Source of the DNA: Actinoplanes sp. NBC_00393
GTDB taxonomy: Bacteria; Actinomycetota; Actinomycetes; Mycobacteriales; Micromonosporaceae
Length of the DNA: 64,000 nucleotides
Direction of reading: 5' to 3'
Assembly: GCF_036053395.1 (NCBI RefSeq)
Contig: NZ_CP107942.1
Location: 958,501-1,022,500 of the forward strand
The position numbers and the translations under genes are program-made. The notes below the pieces were generated by a model. It did no database searches. It was not told where the DNA came from and saw only the letters and a list, made by a program, of their open reading frames with translations. This document shows positions 1 to 8,100 of the stretch, piece by piece. Each line of letters starts with the position of its first letter. Position 1 is the first letter of the stretch.

Positions 1-141
1 GAGCGCATCGACCAGCTCGTCGCCGACAAGGGGGTCCTCGCCGAGCGCGTGGTCGGCAGCGGCGAGGGCTGGCTCAGCGCGCTCACCGCTCAGGAACTGC
101 GCGACCTGTTCGCCCTGGCCCCGGAGGCGATCGTTGACTGA
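1..141 (+). CDS. C-terminal end of a probable SNF2-family helicase (partial)
   Basis: The frame is open from the window edge to a TGA at 139-141 and gives 46 residues ending APEAIVD. The piece contains a helical stretch followed by WLSALTAQELRDLFAL. That pattern is common at the extreme C-terminus of bacterial SNF2/DEAD-like helicases, which carry a conserved 'L..L...EL..LF.L' tail. The gene directly downstream encodes a SWIM zinc-finger protein, and in actinomycetes the two are a standard pair, which supports the assignment. The 8-base overlap with the next start suggests translational coupling. The catalytic domains lie outside the window, so the call rests on the tail and the neighbour only. 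Confidence 0.55.
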   Translation, partial: ERIDQLVADKGVLAERVVGSGEGWLSALTAQELRDLFALAPEAIVD

Positions 142-901
142 CTTCCCCCTGGCGTTCCTGGGCATGTTCGAGTCCCTGCGGATGGGGCCGACCTTCGCCC
201 GCGGCCGCCGCGACGAGCGCGCCGGGCACGTGCGCAGCCTGACCGTCTCCAGCAGCCTGGCCGTCGCGCTGGTGCGCGGGCCCGACGACCCGAACGCTTT
301 CCGGGCGCGCATCGCGGTCCGGGCGTTCGGGGCGGCCGACTGGGGCCGCGTCGAGAAAGCCCTGGTCTCCGAGGCCCGCTACGTCGCCGACCTGCTCAGT
401 GGGCGGATGCCGGCCGGGATCGAGGCCGTTTTCGACGGGGCCGGGCTGGGGCTGCTGCCGCTCTCGCTCGACGAGGTGGCGATGGACTGCAGCTGCGAGC
501 GGTGGCCGATGCCGTGCGTGCACCTGGCGGCCACGACCTATGCGCTGGCCCGGGCGTTCGAGACGGACCCGTTCGAGGTGTTCGCCTGGCGCGGCCGGTC
601 GCGCGACGAGCTGCTGATGCGCCTGCGTCACCTGCGGGAGTCGGCGGCGGTGGACGCGCTCGAGACGTCGGCGCCGGCGCCCGAGACGCCGGAAGCGCCC
701 GTCGACGTTCTGATCGATCCGGAGGATCCGGGCGCGTTCTGGGGGAGCGACGCCGATGTGGAGCCGGAGCCGGTTTCCGGGGTGCGGCCCGACGCGCTGC
801 TCGACCAGCTGGATCCACCGGCGATCAGCCACCATGGGGAACCGGTGGTGGAGGTGCTGCGGCCGGCGTACCGGGCGTTGTCCGACGACGAGCGTGCCTA
901 G
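134..901 (+). CDS. SWIM zinc-finger domain protein
   Basis: This 255-residue protein has a SWIM-type zinc-binding motif, C-x-C-x6-C-x-H, at C119, C121, C128 and H130, inside the segment MDCSCERWPMPCVHLAATTY. SWIM domains are predicted DNA- or protein-interaction modules. In actinobacteria this family is encoded next to an SNF2 helicase and is thought to work with it in DNA transactions. The C-terminal third (about residue 165 onward) is acidic and proline-rich and looks flexible. The start is a TTG overlapping the helicase stop by 8 bases; no other start fits the N-terminal FPLAFLGMFESL segment as well. The family call is firm, but the biochemical role is not known. Confidence 0.85.
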   Translation: MTDFPLAFLGMFESLRMGPTFARGRRDERAGHVRSLTVSSSLAVALVRGPDDPNAFRARIAVRAFGAADWGRVEKALVSEARYVADLLSGRMPAGIEAVFDGAGLGLLPLSLDEVAMDCSCERWPMPCVHLAATTYALARAFETDPFEVFAWRGRSRDELLMRLRHLRESAAVDALETSAPAPETPEAPVDVLIDPEDPGAFWGSDADVEPEPVSGVRPDALLDQLDPPAISHHGEPVVEVLRPAYRALSDDERA

Positions 902-917
902 GGTTGCGCGGAGTGGT

Positions 918-929
918 TAGGGTGGGCCG
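918..929 (+). promoter_or_regulatory. leaderless promoter -10 box for the DUF6412 gene
   Basis: TAGGGT at 918-923 lies six bases before the GTG start at 930 and there is no Shine-Dalgarno sequence. This is the layout of an actinobacterial leaderless transcript, with the start codon at or next to the +1 site. Confidence 0.5.
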
Positions 930-1211
930 GTGATCTGGGTCGAGGCGTTGTGGCGCTTGGTCAGCGTGCTGACCGAGTCCGGCCCGACCGGTCTGCTGCT
1001 CGGAGCGGGCGCGATCGCCGGTGTGCTGCTGGTGACCGTCCTCACCGCCAGTGTGCTGCTCGGCGGCCGGACAGCCGCCGTCAACCCCGGCGCCAGTCGC
1101 CGGGTCTTGCGGGAACGCGCCCGGCGGACCGGTGTGCCCCGCTATCGCGACCCTGACGCCGCCGGGCGGACCCGGCCTCGAGGACCCACCGCGGCCCTCG
1201 CGGCCGCCTGA
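930..1211 (+). CDS. small membrane protein, DUF6412 family
   Basis: This 93-residue protein has one or two hydrophobic segments (about residues 5-17 and 22-45, rich in Leu/Val/Ala). A basic cytoplasmic tail follows, containing RRVLRERARRTGVPRYRDPDA. The arginine-rich tail and the position just upstream of a YidC-type insertase match the DUF6412 family of actinobacteria, whose function is unknown. The proximity to yidC suggests a role in membrane protein biogenesis, but this is inference. The GTG start is preceded by a TAGGGT box and no ribosome-binding site, so the message is probably leaderless. Confidence 0.7.
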   Translation: MIWVEALWRLVSVLTESGPTGLLLGAGAIAGVLLVTVLTASVLLGGRTAAVNPGASRRVLRERARRTGVPRYRDPDAAGRTRPRGPTAALAAA

Positions 1212-1311
1212 GCGTCCCTGCTCGCCGGCCGCAGCTTCTTCACGACCGCACGGCTCGCGCCGTCGTGAACAAGCCTCGCGTCCTCGTCCCGGCGTTCCGA
1301 GGGGTTTCCTC

Positions 1312-2247
1312 ATGTCCTCCTTGATGGCTGTCGTCTACACGGCGATCTCCGCGATTCTGTTGTTCTGGCACGACGTCTGGTTCCGGGTGTTCGGCGACGC
1401 CGACGGCTGGCAGACCGACTGGGCCTGGGTGCTCGGCATCGTCTTCCTGGTCCTCACCGTCCGCACCGCGCTGATCCCGCTGGTGGTCCGGCAGGTGCGG
1501 GCGCAGCGGGCGATCCAGCGGCTGCAACCGCAGATCGCCGCGCTGCGCGAGAAACACCGCGGTGATCTGCCCGCCATGCAGGCCGAGCTGGCCAAGCTCT
1601 ACCAGACCGAGAAGATCAAACCGATGGCGAGCCTGCTGCCGTTGCTGGTGCAGGCGCCGATCCTGTTCGGCCTGCTGCACGTGCTGCGCCATGTGCGGCC
1701 CGACGTGACAAGCGAGGCCTCCCGCACGCTGTACGGCTGGACCCTCACCCAGTTCGACAGCGCCGTGCACGCCAAGCTGTTCGGCGCGCCGATCGCGGCC
1801 GGCTTCAACTCGACCGCGGAGCAGCTGAGCCTGCTCGGCGCGTCCTCCCTGACCGTGAAGATCGTCACCGCCGCCCTGATCCTGATCATGACCGCGACGA
1901 CGTACCTCTCCACCCGCCAGATGATCAGCAAATCCGGCCCGGCGACGGATGCGCAGGGCCGGCTGGTGCAGCGCCTGATGCTGTACGGGTTCCCGCTCTC
2001 CCTGCTGATCTCCGGCGTGCTGTTCCCGGTCGGCGTCGTCCTGTACTGGCTCGTGCAGAACCTCTACGCCCTCGGCCAGCAGGCGTGGATCCTGCGCCGC
2101 TACCCCCTGGTCAAGCCGGCGTCACCCGCACCGCCGGCTCCCACCCACCCGGTCGCCTCCGCCGGTTCGACGTCCCCGGCCCGTTCGGCAACCCCGGCGC
2201 CCAGGGTCGGCGCGAAGCCGGCCAGACCGAAGCGCCGCCGCTCCTGA
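1312..2247 (+). CDS. yidC: YidC/Oxa1-family membrane protein insertase (paralogue)
   Basis: This 311-residue protein has the short Gram-positive-type YidC architecture without the large periplasmic domain of E. coli YidC. It has an N-terminal membrane segment, then a TM segment with LTVRTALIPLVVRQ (the helix carrying the conserved hydrophilic-groove Arg). A cytoplasmic coiled-coil hairpin follows with QIAALREKHRGDLPAMQAEL, then several TM segments and a basic Pro/Ala/Ser tail ending KPARPKRRRS. YidC inserts and folds membrane proteins, alone or with Sec. The ATG at 1312 follows GAGGGG at proper spacing; the frame is open further upstream, but that part reads as low-complexity and overlaps DUF6412. 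Its small size and DUF6412 partner suggest a second copy rather than the rpmH-rnpA-linked one. Confidence 0.9.
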   Translation: MSSLMAVVYTAISAILLFWHDVWFRVFGDADGWQTDWAWVLGIVFLVLTVRTALIPLVVRQVRAQRAIQRLQPQIAALREKHRGDLPAMQAELAKLYQTEKIKPMASLLPLLVQAPILFGLLHVLRHVRPDVTSEASRTLYGWTLTQFDSAVHAKLFGAPIAAGFNSTAEQLSLLGASSLTVKIVTAALILIMTATTYLSTRQMISKSGPATDAQGRLVQRLMLYGFPLSLLISGVLFPVGVVLYWLVQNLYALGQQAWILRRYPLVKPASPAPPAPTHPVASAGSTSPARSATPAPRVGAKPARPKRRRS

Positions 2248-2277
2248 CCGCACCCCGCCGCAAACCAACGGACCCTG

Positions 2278-2529
2278 GCTGACGCTGAGCGCTCCTTGAA
2301 CGGCCGGGAGGCAGCGCTGGGCGTCAGCCGCGGGGGCGTGGCTGACGCTGAGCGCTCCTTCAATGGCCGGGAGGCAGCGCTGGGGGTCAGCCGCGGGGGC
2401 GTGGCTGACGCTGAACGCTCCTTCAATGGCCGGGAGGCAGCGCTGGGGGTCAGCCGCAGGGGCGTGGCTGACGGTGAGTGCTCCTTCAGCGGCCGGGAGA
2501 CAGCGTTGGCGGTCAGCTGGTGGGTGTTG
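2278..2529 (+). repeat. four tandem 63-bp hairpin-forming repeats
   Basis: Units start at 2278, 2341, 2404 and 2467, exactly 63 bp apart. The first three are nearly identical and the fourth is diverged. Each unit begins GCTGAC-N4-AGCGCT and ends AGCGCT-N4-GTCAGC, so single-stranded copies fold into a hairpin with a loop of about 20 bases. A related family with a 62-bp period sits at 53480-53781. No gene is evident, although the third reading phase is open across the units. Confidence 0.85.
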
Positions 2530-2693
2530 GGCTGCGGGTTTCGGGTGGCCGGGGCGGAGAGGGGATGGCGCTTCGGCGGTATGGCCCCTGCGCCGTCGTC
2601 CAAACGGTCAGCATTCCGGCAAAGGCCGGAAGCCCGTTGCTGAGCGTGATGAGCTACGCACGTCATGGCGTTTTTGTCCTGAAAAGGTGTGAC
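2530..2693 (+). other. 5' region of the secreted protein gene, with a small hairpin
   Basis: No gene is seen. There is a perfect hairpin TTCCGG / CCGGAA (2614-2619 and 2626-2631, loop CAAAGG). The stretch just before the start codon is less GC-rich (TTTTTGTCCTGAAAAGG) and supplies the ribosome-binding site. No known riboswitch consensus was recognised. Confidence 0.4.
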
Positions 2694-3368
2694 ATGAACA
2701 AAGCAATGCGTTTGCTTGCGCTCGCCGGCATGAGCCTCGCCGCCGGTGCGATGATCGCGACTGGCCCGGCGCAGGCGGCACCGGCCGCGGGCCAGTCCAC
2801 CGGAACGACCGCGGGATACCACGTGCAGAGCTATGCCGACGACTACGACTACGTCGTCGGGTACTACCGCTGGCAGCGGCAGTGCCGCAACGCCGGATGG
2901 ACCGGCGTGAAGTTCGGCGCCTGGGACAAGTTCAAGTGTTCCCCGGTGCGGATCAGCTGGCGCAGCTGGGCGTGGGAGCTCGAGGTCCGCGAGGAATACT
3001 GGAACTGGGACGACTGGAACGGCGTGTGGCCCGGCCACTGGCCGAACAAGCCGGACTACCTGGGCGGCCCGTTCGACATCGGCAAGCCGTACAAGTACCA
3101 CAAGTTCCCGTGGAAGAACTACAAGGGGAACAAGTTCGACGACTGGATGGACAGCCCGAACCACAAGGACAAGGACTGGATGGACCAGCAGGGTCCGGGC
3201 GACAAGGTCAAGGACTGGATGGACCAGCAGGGTCCGCAGGGTCCCCACGACAAGGTCAAGGACTGGACGGACTTCCAGGGCCCGAACGACAAGTTCAGGG
3301 ACAAGATGAAGGACAAGTTCCAGGGCGAGGGTGGCCCGCAGGTGGTAAACGCGCCTGTCGGCGGCTGA
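2694..3368 (+). CDS. secreted Trp/Lys/Asp-rich repeat protein of unknown function
   Basis: This 224-residue protein starts at an ATG behind AAAAGGTG. It has a clear Sec signal peptide (KAMRLLALAG then a hydrophobic core, cleavage near AQA-AP at about residue 28). The mature part is unusually rich in Trp, Tyr, Lys and Asp. The middle (about 60-140) has many aromatic residues such as WRSWAWELEVREEYWNWDDW. The C-terminal third carries three imperfect copies of a D-K-V-K-D-W-[MT]-D-x-Q-G-P unit, preceded by two shorter KFDDWMDS/KDKDWMDQ copies. Only two cysteines remain after cleavage. The codon choice is AAG-rich, unlike its neighbours. No enzyme family is recognised; an extracellular structural or surface-binding role is possible but unproven. 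Confidence 0.75.
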   Translation: MNKAMRLLALAGMSLAAGAMIATGPAQAAPAAGQSTGTTAGYHVQSYADDYDYVVGYYRWQRQCRNAGWTGVKFGAWDKFKCSPVRISWRSWAWELEVREEYWNWDDWNGVWPGHWPNKPDYLGGPFDIGKPYKYHKFPWKNYKGNKFDDWMDSPNHKDKDWMDQQGPGDKVKDWMDQQGPQGPHDKVKDWTDFQGPNDKFRDKMKDKFQGEGGPQVVNAPVGG

Positions 3369-3379
3369 CAAAACCTGAG

Positions 3380-3413
3380 ATCGGGCCGCATCGTACGCAC
3401 GATGCGGCCCGAT
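3380..3413. terminator. bidirectional intrinsic-type terminator hairpin
   Basis: The arms ATCGGGCCGCATCGT (3380-3394) and ACGATGCGGCCCGAT (3399-3413) are a perfect 15-bp inverted repeat around the 4-base loop ACGC. It lies between the convergent secreted-protein gene and the SDR gene and could end both transcripts. There is no strong T-tract, as is usual in actinomycetes. Confidence 0.85.
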
Positions 3414-3426
3414 TCGTCGTCTCAGG

Positions 3427-4830
3427 TCACCACGCGACCGGGGCGTAGTCCTTCAGGAAGCAGCCGTACACGTCCTCGCCGAGTTCACCGCGGACGATCG
3501 GGTCGTACACCCGGGCCGCGCCGTCGACCAGGTCGAGCGGGGCGTGGAAGCCCTCCTCGTGCAGCCGCATCTTCGTCGGGTGCGGCCGTTCGTCGGTGAT
3601 CCAGCCGGTGTCCACGCTGGTCATCAGGATGCCGTCGGCGAACATGTCGACCGCGCTGGTGCGGGTCAGCATGTTCAGCGACGCCTTCGCCATGTTGGTG
3701 TGCGGGTGCCCCGCCCCCTTGTAGCCGCGGGCGAAGATCCCCTCCATGGCGGACACGTTCACCACGTACCGCCGGGGGAACGGCGACGCGAGCATCGCCG
3801 CGCGCAGGCGACTGACCAGGATGAACGGCGCGGTCACATTGCACAGCTGAACCTCGAGCAGCTCCAGCGGGTCGACCTCGTGCACCCGGTCGCTCCAGCT
3901 GTTCGTCGACGTCGTGTCCGGCACCAGACCACCCGCGTCGATCGCGGTCGACCGGGCGGTCAGCGCCAGCTCGGTGATCTGCTGCGGGGAGAGCGTGGAC
4001 GTGCCCGCGGTCAGGGCGGCAGCCGGGGAGGCGCCGGCGGTTCCGAAATACTCGAGTTCGGGGAGCTTTCCGCCGGGCAGCGGCTCATTTTCGGCGGCTG
4101 CGATAGCCGAGTAGGCGCCTGCGGTACGCCGTACAGTCTGGGCCGCGTTGTTGATCAGAATGTCCAGCGGCCCTCGGGCCGCGACCGAGTCTGCCAGGCC
4201 GACCACCTGGGCCGGGTCCCGCAGATCGATGCCCACGACCCGCAGCCGGTGCAGCCAGTCCGCGCTGTCCGGCATCGCCGCGAAGCGGCGGACCGCATCG
4301 TGCGGGAAGCGCGTGGTGATCGTCAGATCCGCGCCGTCGCGCAACAGCCGCAGCGCGATGTACATCCCGATCTTGGCGCGGCCGCCGGTGAGCAGCGCCC
4401 GGCGACCGGACAAATCGGTACGCGCGTCGCGGCGCGCATGATTCAGCTCGGCGCAGGACGGGCAGAGCTGGTGGTAGAACGCGTCCACCACGGTGTACCG
4501 CTGCTTGCACACATAGCATCCGCGCGCCTGCTTCAGCACCCCGGCAGTCGCCCCGCGAACCGTGCTCTTCAGCGGAATCCCGGCGGTCTCGTCGTCGATC
4601 CGCCCCGGCGCGCCGGTCGCGGTCTGCTCCGTCACCGCCTTGTCGTTCGCCAGAACCGCGTCCCGGCGATCCCGGCGGCGCTGCAGCTTCGCCGTCTTGA
4701 ACAGCCCGCCGACCGCCCGCCGCACCCGCACCGCGTCCGGGTGCTCCACCGGCAAGGCCTCGACCTCGGCCAGCACGGCAAGGCATGCCGCGAGGCGGTC
4801 CGGGTCCACGCCCACGGCGTCACCGGTCAT
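3427..4830 (-). CDS. SDR-family oxidoreductase with N-terminal zinc ribbon
   Basis: This 467-residue protein is longer than a classical 250-residue short-chain dehydrogenase. The N-terminal helical part (about 1-85) is followed by a zinc-ribbon-like pair C-x2-C (CYVC) and C-x2-C (CPSC) about 16 residues apart. The Rossmann fold then begins with LLTGGRAKIG, and NNAAQ marks the NNAG position. The active-site segment reads SAMEGIFARGYKGAGHPHTNMAKA. The Lys of the YxxxK motif is present, but a Thr stands where Tyr is expected. It probably binds NAD(P); the substrate is unknown. The ATG at 4830 has AGAGGGGGAC upstream; an in-frame start at 4863 lacks a ribosome-binding site. It converges on the secreted-protein gene, with a hairpin between. 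Confidence 0.8.
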   Translation of the reverse strand: MTGDAVGVDPDRLAACLAVLAEVEALPVEHPDAVRVRRAVGGLFKTAKLQRRRDRRDAVLANDKAVTEQTATGAPGRIDDETAGIPLKSTVRGATAGVLKQARGCYVCKQRYTVVDAFYHQLCPSCAELNHARRDARTDLSGRRALLTGGRAKIGMYIALRLLRDGADLTITTRFPHDAVRRFAAMPDSADWLHRLRVVGIDLRDPAQVVGLADSVAARGPLDILINNAAQTVRRTAGAYSAIAAAENEPLPGGKLPELEYFGTAGASPAAALTAGTSTLSPQQITELALTARSTAIDAGGLVPDTTSTNSWSDRVHEVDPLELLEVQLCNVTAPFILVSRLRAAMLASPFPRRYVVNVSAMEGIFARGYKGAGHPHTNMAKASLNMLTRTSAVDMFADGILMTSVDTGWITDERPHPTKMRLHEEGFHAPLDLVDGAARVYDPIVRGELGEDVYGCFLKDYAPVAW

Positions 4831-5095
4831 TCGTACGTCCCCCTCTGTTCCCACCGCAGGCACTGTACTTACCCGGCCGTCCTATCGGCCGCCGACCGTC
4901 TCGGGCAAGGGGTGCCGGTCACTCTTCGCATTTGCCGGGCGGTCCGCTCCATCCTTCCCCGGCCCTCCGCTTCATCTTTCCCGGCAGCCACGGATCCGGA
5001 CTTCGGTGTCCCGGAAGTGCCTTTTCGCCCCCGCGGATCCGGCCTGCGGCAACGGAGGATGAGACGACGACGCTGTGGCCTGGCCGCGACCTGCT

Positions 5096-5127
5096 CGCGG
5101 GCGCGGATCTTCGGATCCGCGCCCGCG
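5096..5127 (-). terminator. terminator of the mmpL gene
   Basis: A perfect 14-bp stem, CGCGGGCGCGGATC (5096-5109) with GATCCGCGCCCGCG (5114-5127), encloses a 4-base loop that reads TTCG on the plus strand. It starts four bases beyond the mmpL stop codon, so it most likely terminates that minus-strand transcript. The rest of the gap up to 4831 holds only the SDR promoter region. Confidence 0.8.
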
Positions 5128-5130
5128 GGA

Positions 5131-8100
5131 TCAGGCGTGCGGGGCGGTGCCGGGTTCCGGTTCGCCTGCGGCCGGCTCGCGCTCGTCCCCGGCGGGCTTG
5201 CTGCGCGCCCGCGGTGCCGGCCCGGGGTGGTCGGCCAGGGAGGACGGGCGGCGACCCGATCGATCGTACGGATGCTCGCCCGACCCGGCAGCCCACGAGT
5301 TCGGCGCGCCGTTCCCGGCCCGCCGCTGCCGTGCCGTCGCCTCGTCGTCGGCGAGCGTCGCAGGACGGGCAGGCCGGGGCCGATCCGCCGGGGTCCCGGC
5401 CGGAGGCGCGCCGGTGAGCCAGTCGTCGAGGTTCTTCGGCCGGCGGATCTTCCGGGTGGTCAGGTCGTTGAGCGAGTTCGGCCGCTCGGTGGCTGCCGCG
5501 GGCTCGGGGTTGACCGGGCCGCCCTTCAGCCATTCGTCGAGGGTTTGCGGCCGCCGGATGAACCCGGGGGCTCCGCTCACCGGCGCAGCCGCCGATTCCA
5601 GACTCGGTTCCCGTGGCGCTTCGGGCTCCCGTGCCGCTTCCAGTTCCGGCGCTCCCGGTTCCCGTGCTGGTTCCGGTTCCTGCGCCGCTTCCGGTTCCCG
5701 TGCTGCTTGCGGTTCCCGTGCTGCTTCCGGTTCCCGTGCTGCTTCCGGTTCCTGCTCTGCCTCCGGCCGCGGCTTCGCGATCGGGGTTGTCTGCGGCTTG
5801 GAAGCAGCGAAGTCCCGGAATTCCAGGTATTTGGTCGGGATGGGTTCCGGCGAGGCTGTGGCGGCCGGCCCCTCGGCGGCACCGTCGCCGGCACCCGGAA
5901 GGTCTCCGCTGCCCGGGCCTGCCGGTGCAAGGTCCCCCGGACCGGCAGATGTGAGGTCGCCCGGGCCGGTTGGCGTGAGTTCGCCGGAGCCAACCGGCGG
6001 GAGGTCGCCCGGGCCGGTTGGTGTGAGGCCGCCTGGCGTCCCGGCGTCGGAGGGGCGTTCGACTTCCGGCTTTGTGCTGGTCAGCCACTCGTCGAGGGTT
6101 TGCGGCCGGCGCCCCGCCGGGATCCCGCTGACCGGGGCCGCCAGGTCGTCGAGGGTTCGGGGGCGGTCGCCGGCCGAGCTTCCGCTCAGCCAGTCACCCA
6201 GGTCCTGCGGCCGGCCCGTGGCGGCGGAATCCGGCAACGAGTAGGGCAGAGCGGCCTCCGGCATCCGCGCGGCCGGATGCCGCTGCGCGGACACGGCGTC
6301 CTGCCCGTCCCGCTCGGTCTCGCTGAAGCCGAGTTCGTAGCCGGCCCTCAAGTGAGAACCGGAATCGGCGTAGGCCCCGGTGCCGGCCAGCGATCCCGAG
6401 TCAGCCTCGGCTACCTGAGCGGTCTCGCCGGCGAACTCGACCGGCGCCGCCGGCATTGCGGGCTCTGACAGGTCCGCCGACGCTGCCGCTGCCGCCGGTT
6501 CCGCCGCCGGTTCCGCCGCCGGTTCCGCTGCCGCCCGTTCCGCTGACGCCGGTTCCGCTGACGCCGGTTCCGCTGACGTTGCGGATGCGTTGGGGGTTGC
6601 CGCCGCGTTGGGGGTTGCGGCGGCGTGCGGCGTTGCCGCCGCGTCGGGCGTTGCCGCCGCGTCGGGCGTTGCCGCCGCGTCGGGCGTTGCCGCCGCGTCC
6701 GGCGTGTTCTGGTCGCGGCGGGCCGCAGCTGCCCCTGCCAGCCAGTCGAATTCGTCCGAACCGGGCGCGGCCAAGCTTGCAAGACGCGGGTCGGAGCGCC
6801 AGGCGAATAGGTTTTCGACCTCGACTGGCACAGCCTGCGGGCCGCTGTCGGCGGAAGTGTCCGATTTCGTAATCGCAGGCTCGTCTACGGGACGCGCAAC
6901 CTCGGCTTCCTCCAGCGAACGCGCGGAGTTGGCTTCCTCTGCGGAGCGTGCGGACTCCGCCTCTTCCGCGAGGCGGGGGTGTGCGGGTTCCGCCTCTTCC
7001 GCGGGGCGGGGGCGTGCAGGTTCCGCCTCGCTGCCAGGCACGGAGGCCGCGGCCTCGAAGCCTGCGGAGGTCTCCTCGGCGAGGGATTCAGTCTGCGGCT
7101 CGGGCACGAATGCCGCCTCCGCTGCCTCGGACACCGTCGCCGGGCGGTCAGACGCGGGCGGCGTCACGACATCGGGAAGCGCCGGAGACAGTCCAGCGTC
7201 TGCCGACGCGGACGGCTCGGCATCCGACGTAGTGGACGGCGCTGGGAAAGGTTCGGCCGCTGCCGCAGGGAACGGTTCGGCGTCCGCCGGGTCGGAGGCC
7301 GCGGTGGACAGTTCGGCGTCAGCCGCGGTGTGAGGCGCAGGGAACGGTTCGGCGTCCGCCGGGTCGGAGGCCGCGGTGGACAGTTCGGCGTCAGCCGCGG
7401 TGCGAGGCGCCGGGGACGGCTCGGCGACCGCCGCGTCGGAGGCCGTAGAGAGAGGCGCCGCGGACGGTTCGGCGACCGCGGCAGCGGGGGCTGTAGAGAG
7501 AGGCGCCGGGGACGGTTCGGCGACCGCCGCGTCGGAGGCCGTAGAGAGAGGCGCCGCGGACGGTTCGGCGACCGCGGCAGCGGAGGCTGTAGAGAGAGGC
7601 GCCGGGGACGGTTCGGCGACCGCCGCGTCGGGGGCAGTAGGGAGGGGCGCCGGGGACGGTTCGGTGTCCGTCGCAGCGGAGGCTGCGGGGAGAGATGCCG
7701 GGGACGGTTCGGTGTTTGCCGCCGCGGTCGGCCTGGTGTCCGGGGTAGGGGGGATCGCTGGGAAGAGTTCGGCGTCGGCCGGTGCGGGGGCGGGCTCGGC
7801 TGGGGTTCTCGGGCCGGACAGGATCGAGAGTTCGGTGGTCGCCGCGGTGGTGGCGAAGAGGGGTGGCTCGGACGGCGCGACCGGGGACGGCGGCTCGGTG
7901 GGGGTGCTTGCGGCGAGGAACTCGTCCACCGCGGTTCGGGCTTTGGTCACGGCTTCCAGGAGCGGCGGCAACGGCTCGTCCTCCGGCTCGGGATCCGGCA
8001 CCGGCTCCTCGGCGTGGCCGGCAGGCTCGGGTTCGGGCTCGACGGTGGCGTCTTCGGTCACCGCGATGTCCGGTTCGGCATCGGGCGGGGACTCTGCGAA

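Noticed and set aside
2278..2529. CRISPR array
   Set aside because: Units are directly adjacent with no unique spacers, and no cas genes occur in the window.
2614..2631. Hairpin before the secreted-protein gene as a riboswitch
   Set aside because: No known riboswitch consensus (c-di-GMP, ydaO, cobalamin) could be matched; it is a single short stem only.
3544..6468. A very long open frame on the plus strand opposite the SDR and MmpL genes
   Set aside because: It is an antisense by-product of GC-rich codon usage; it has no motif, start signal or homologous features, and the minus-strand genes explain the region.
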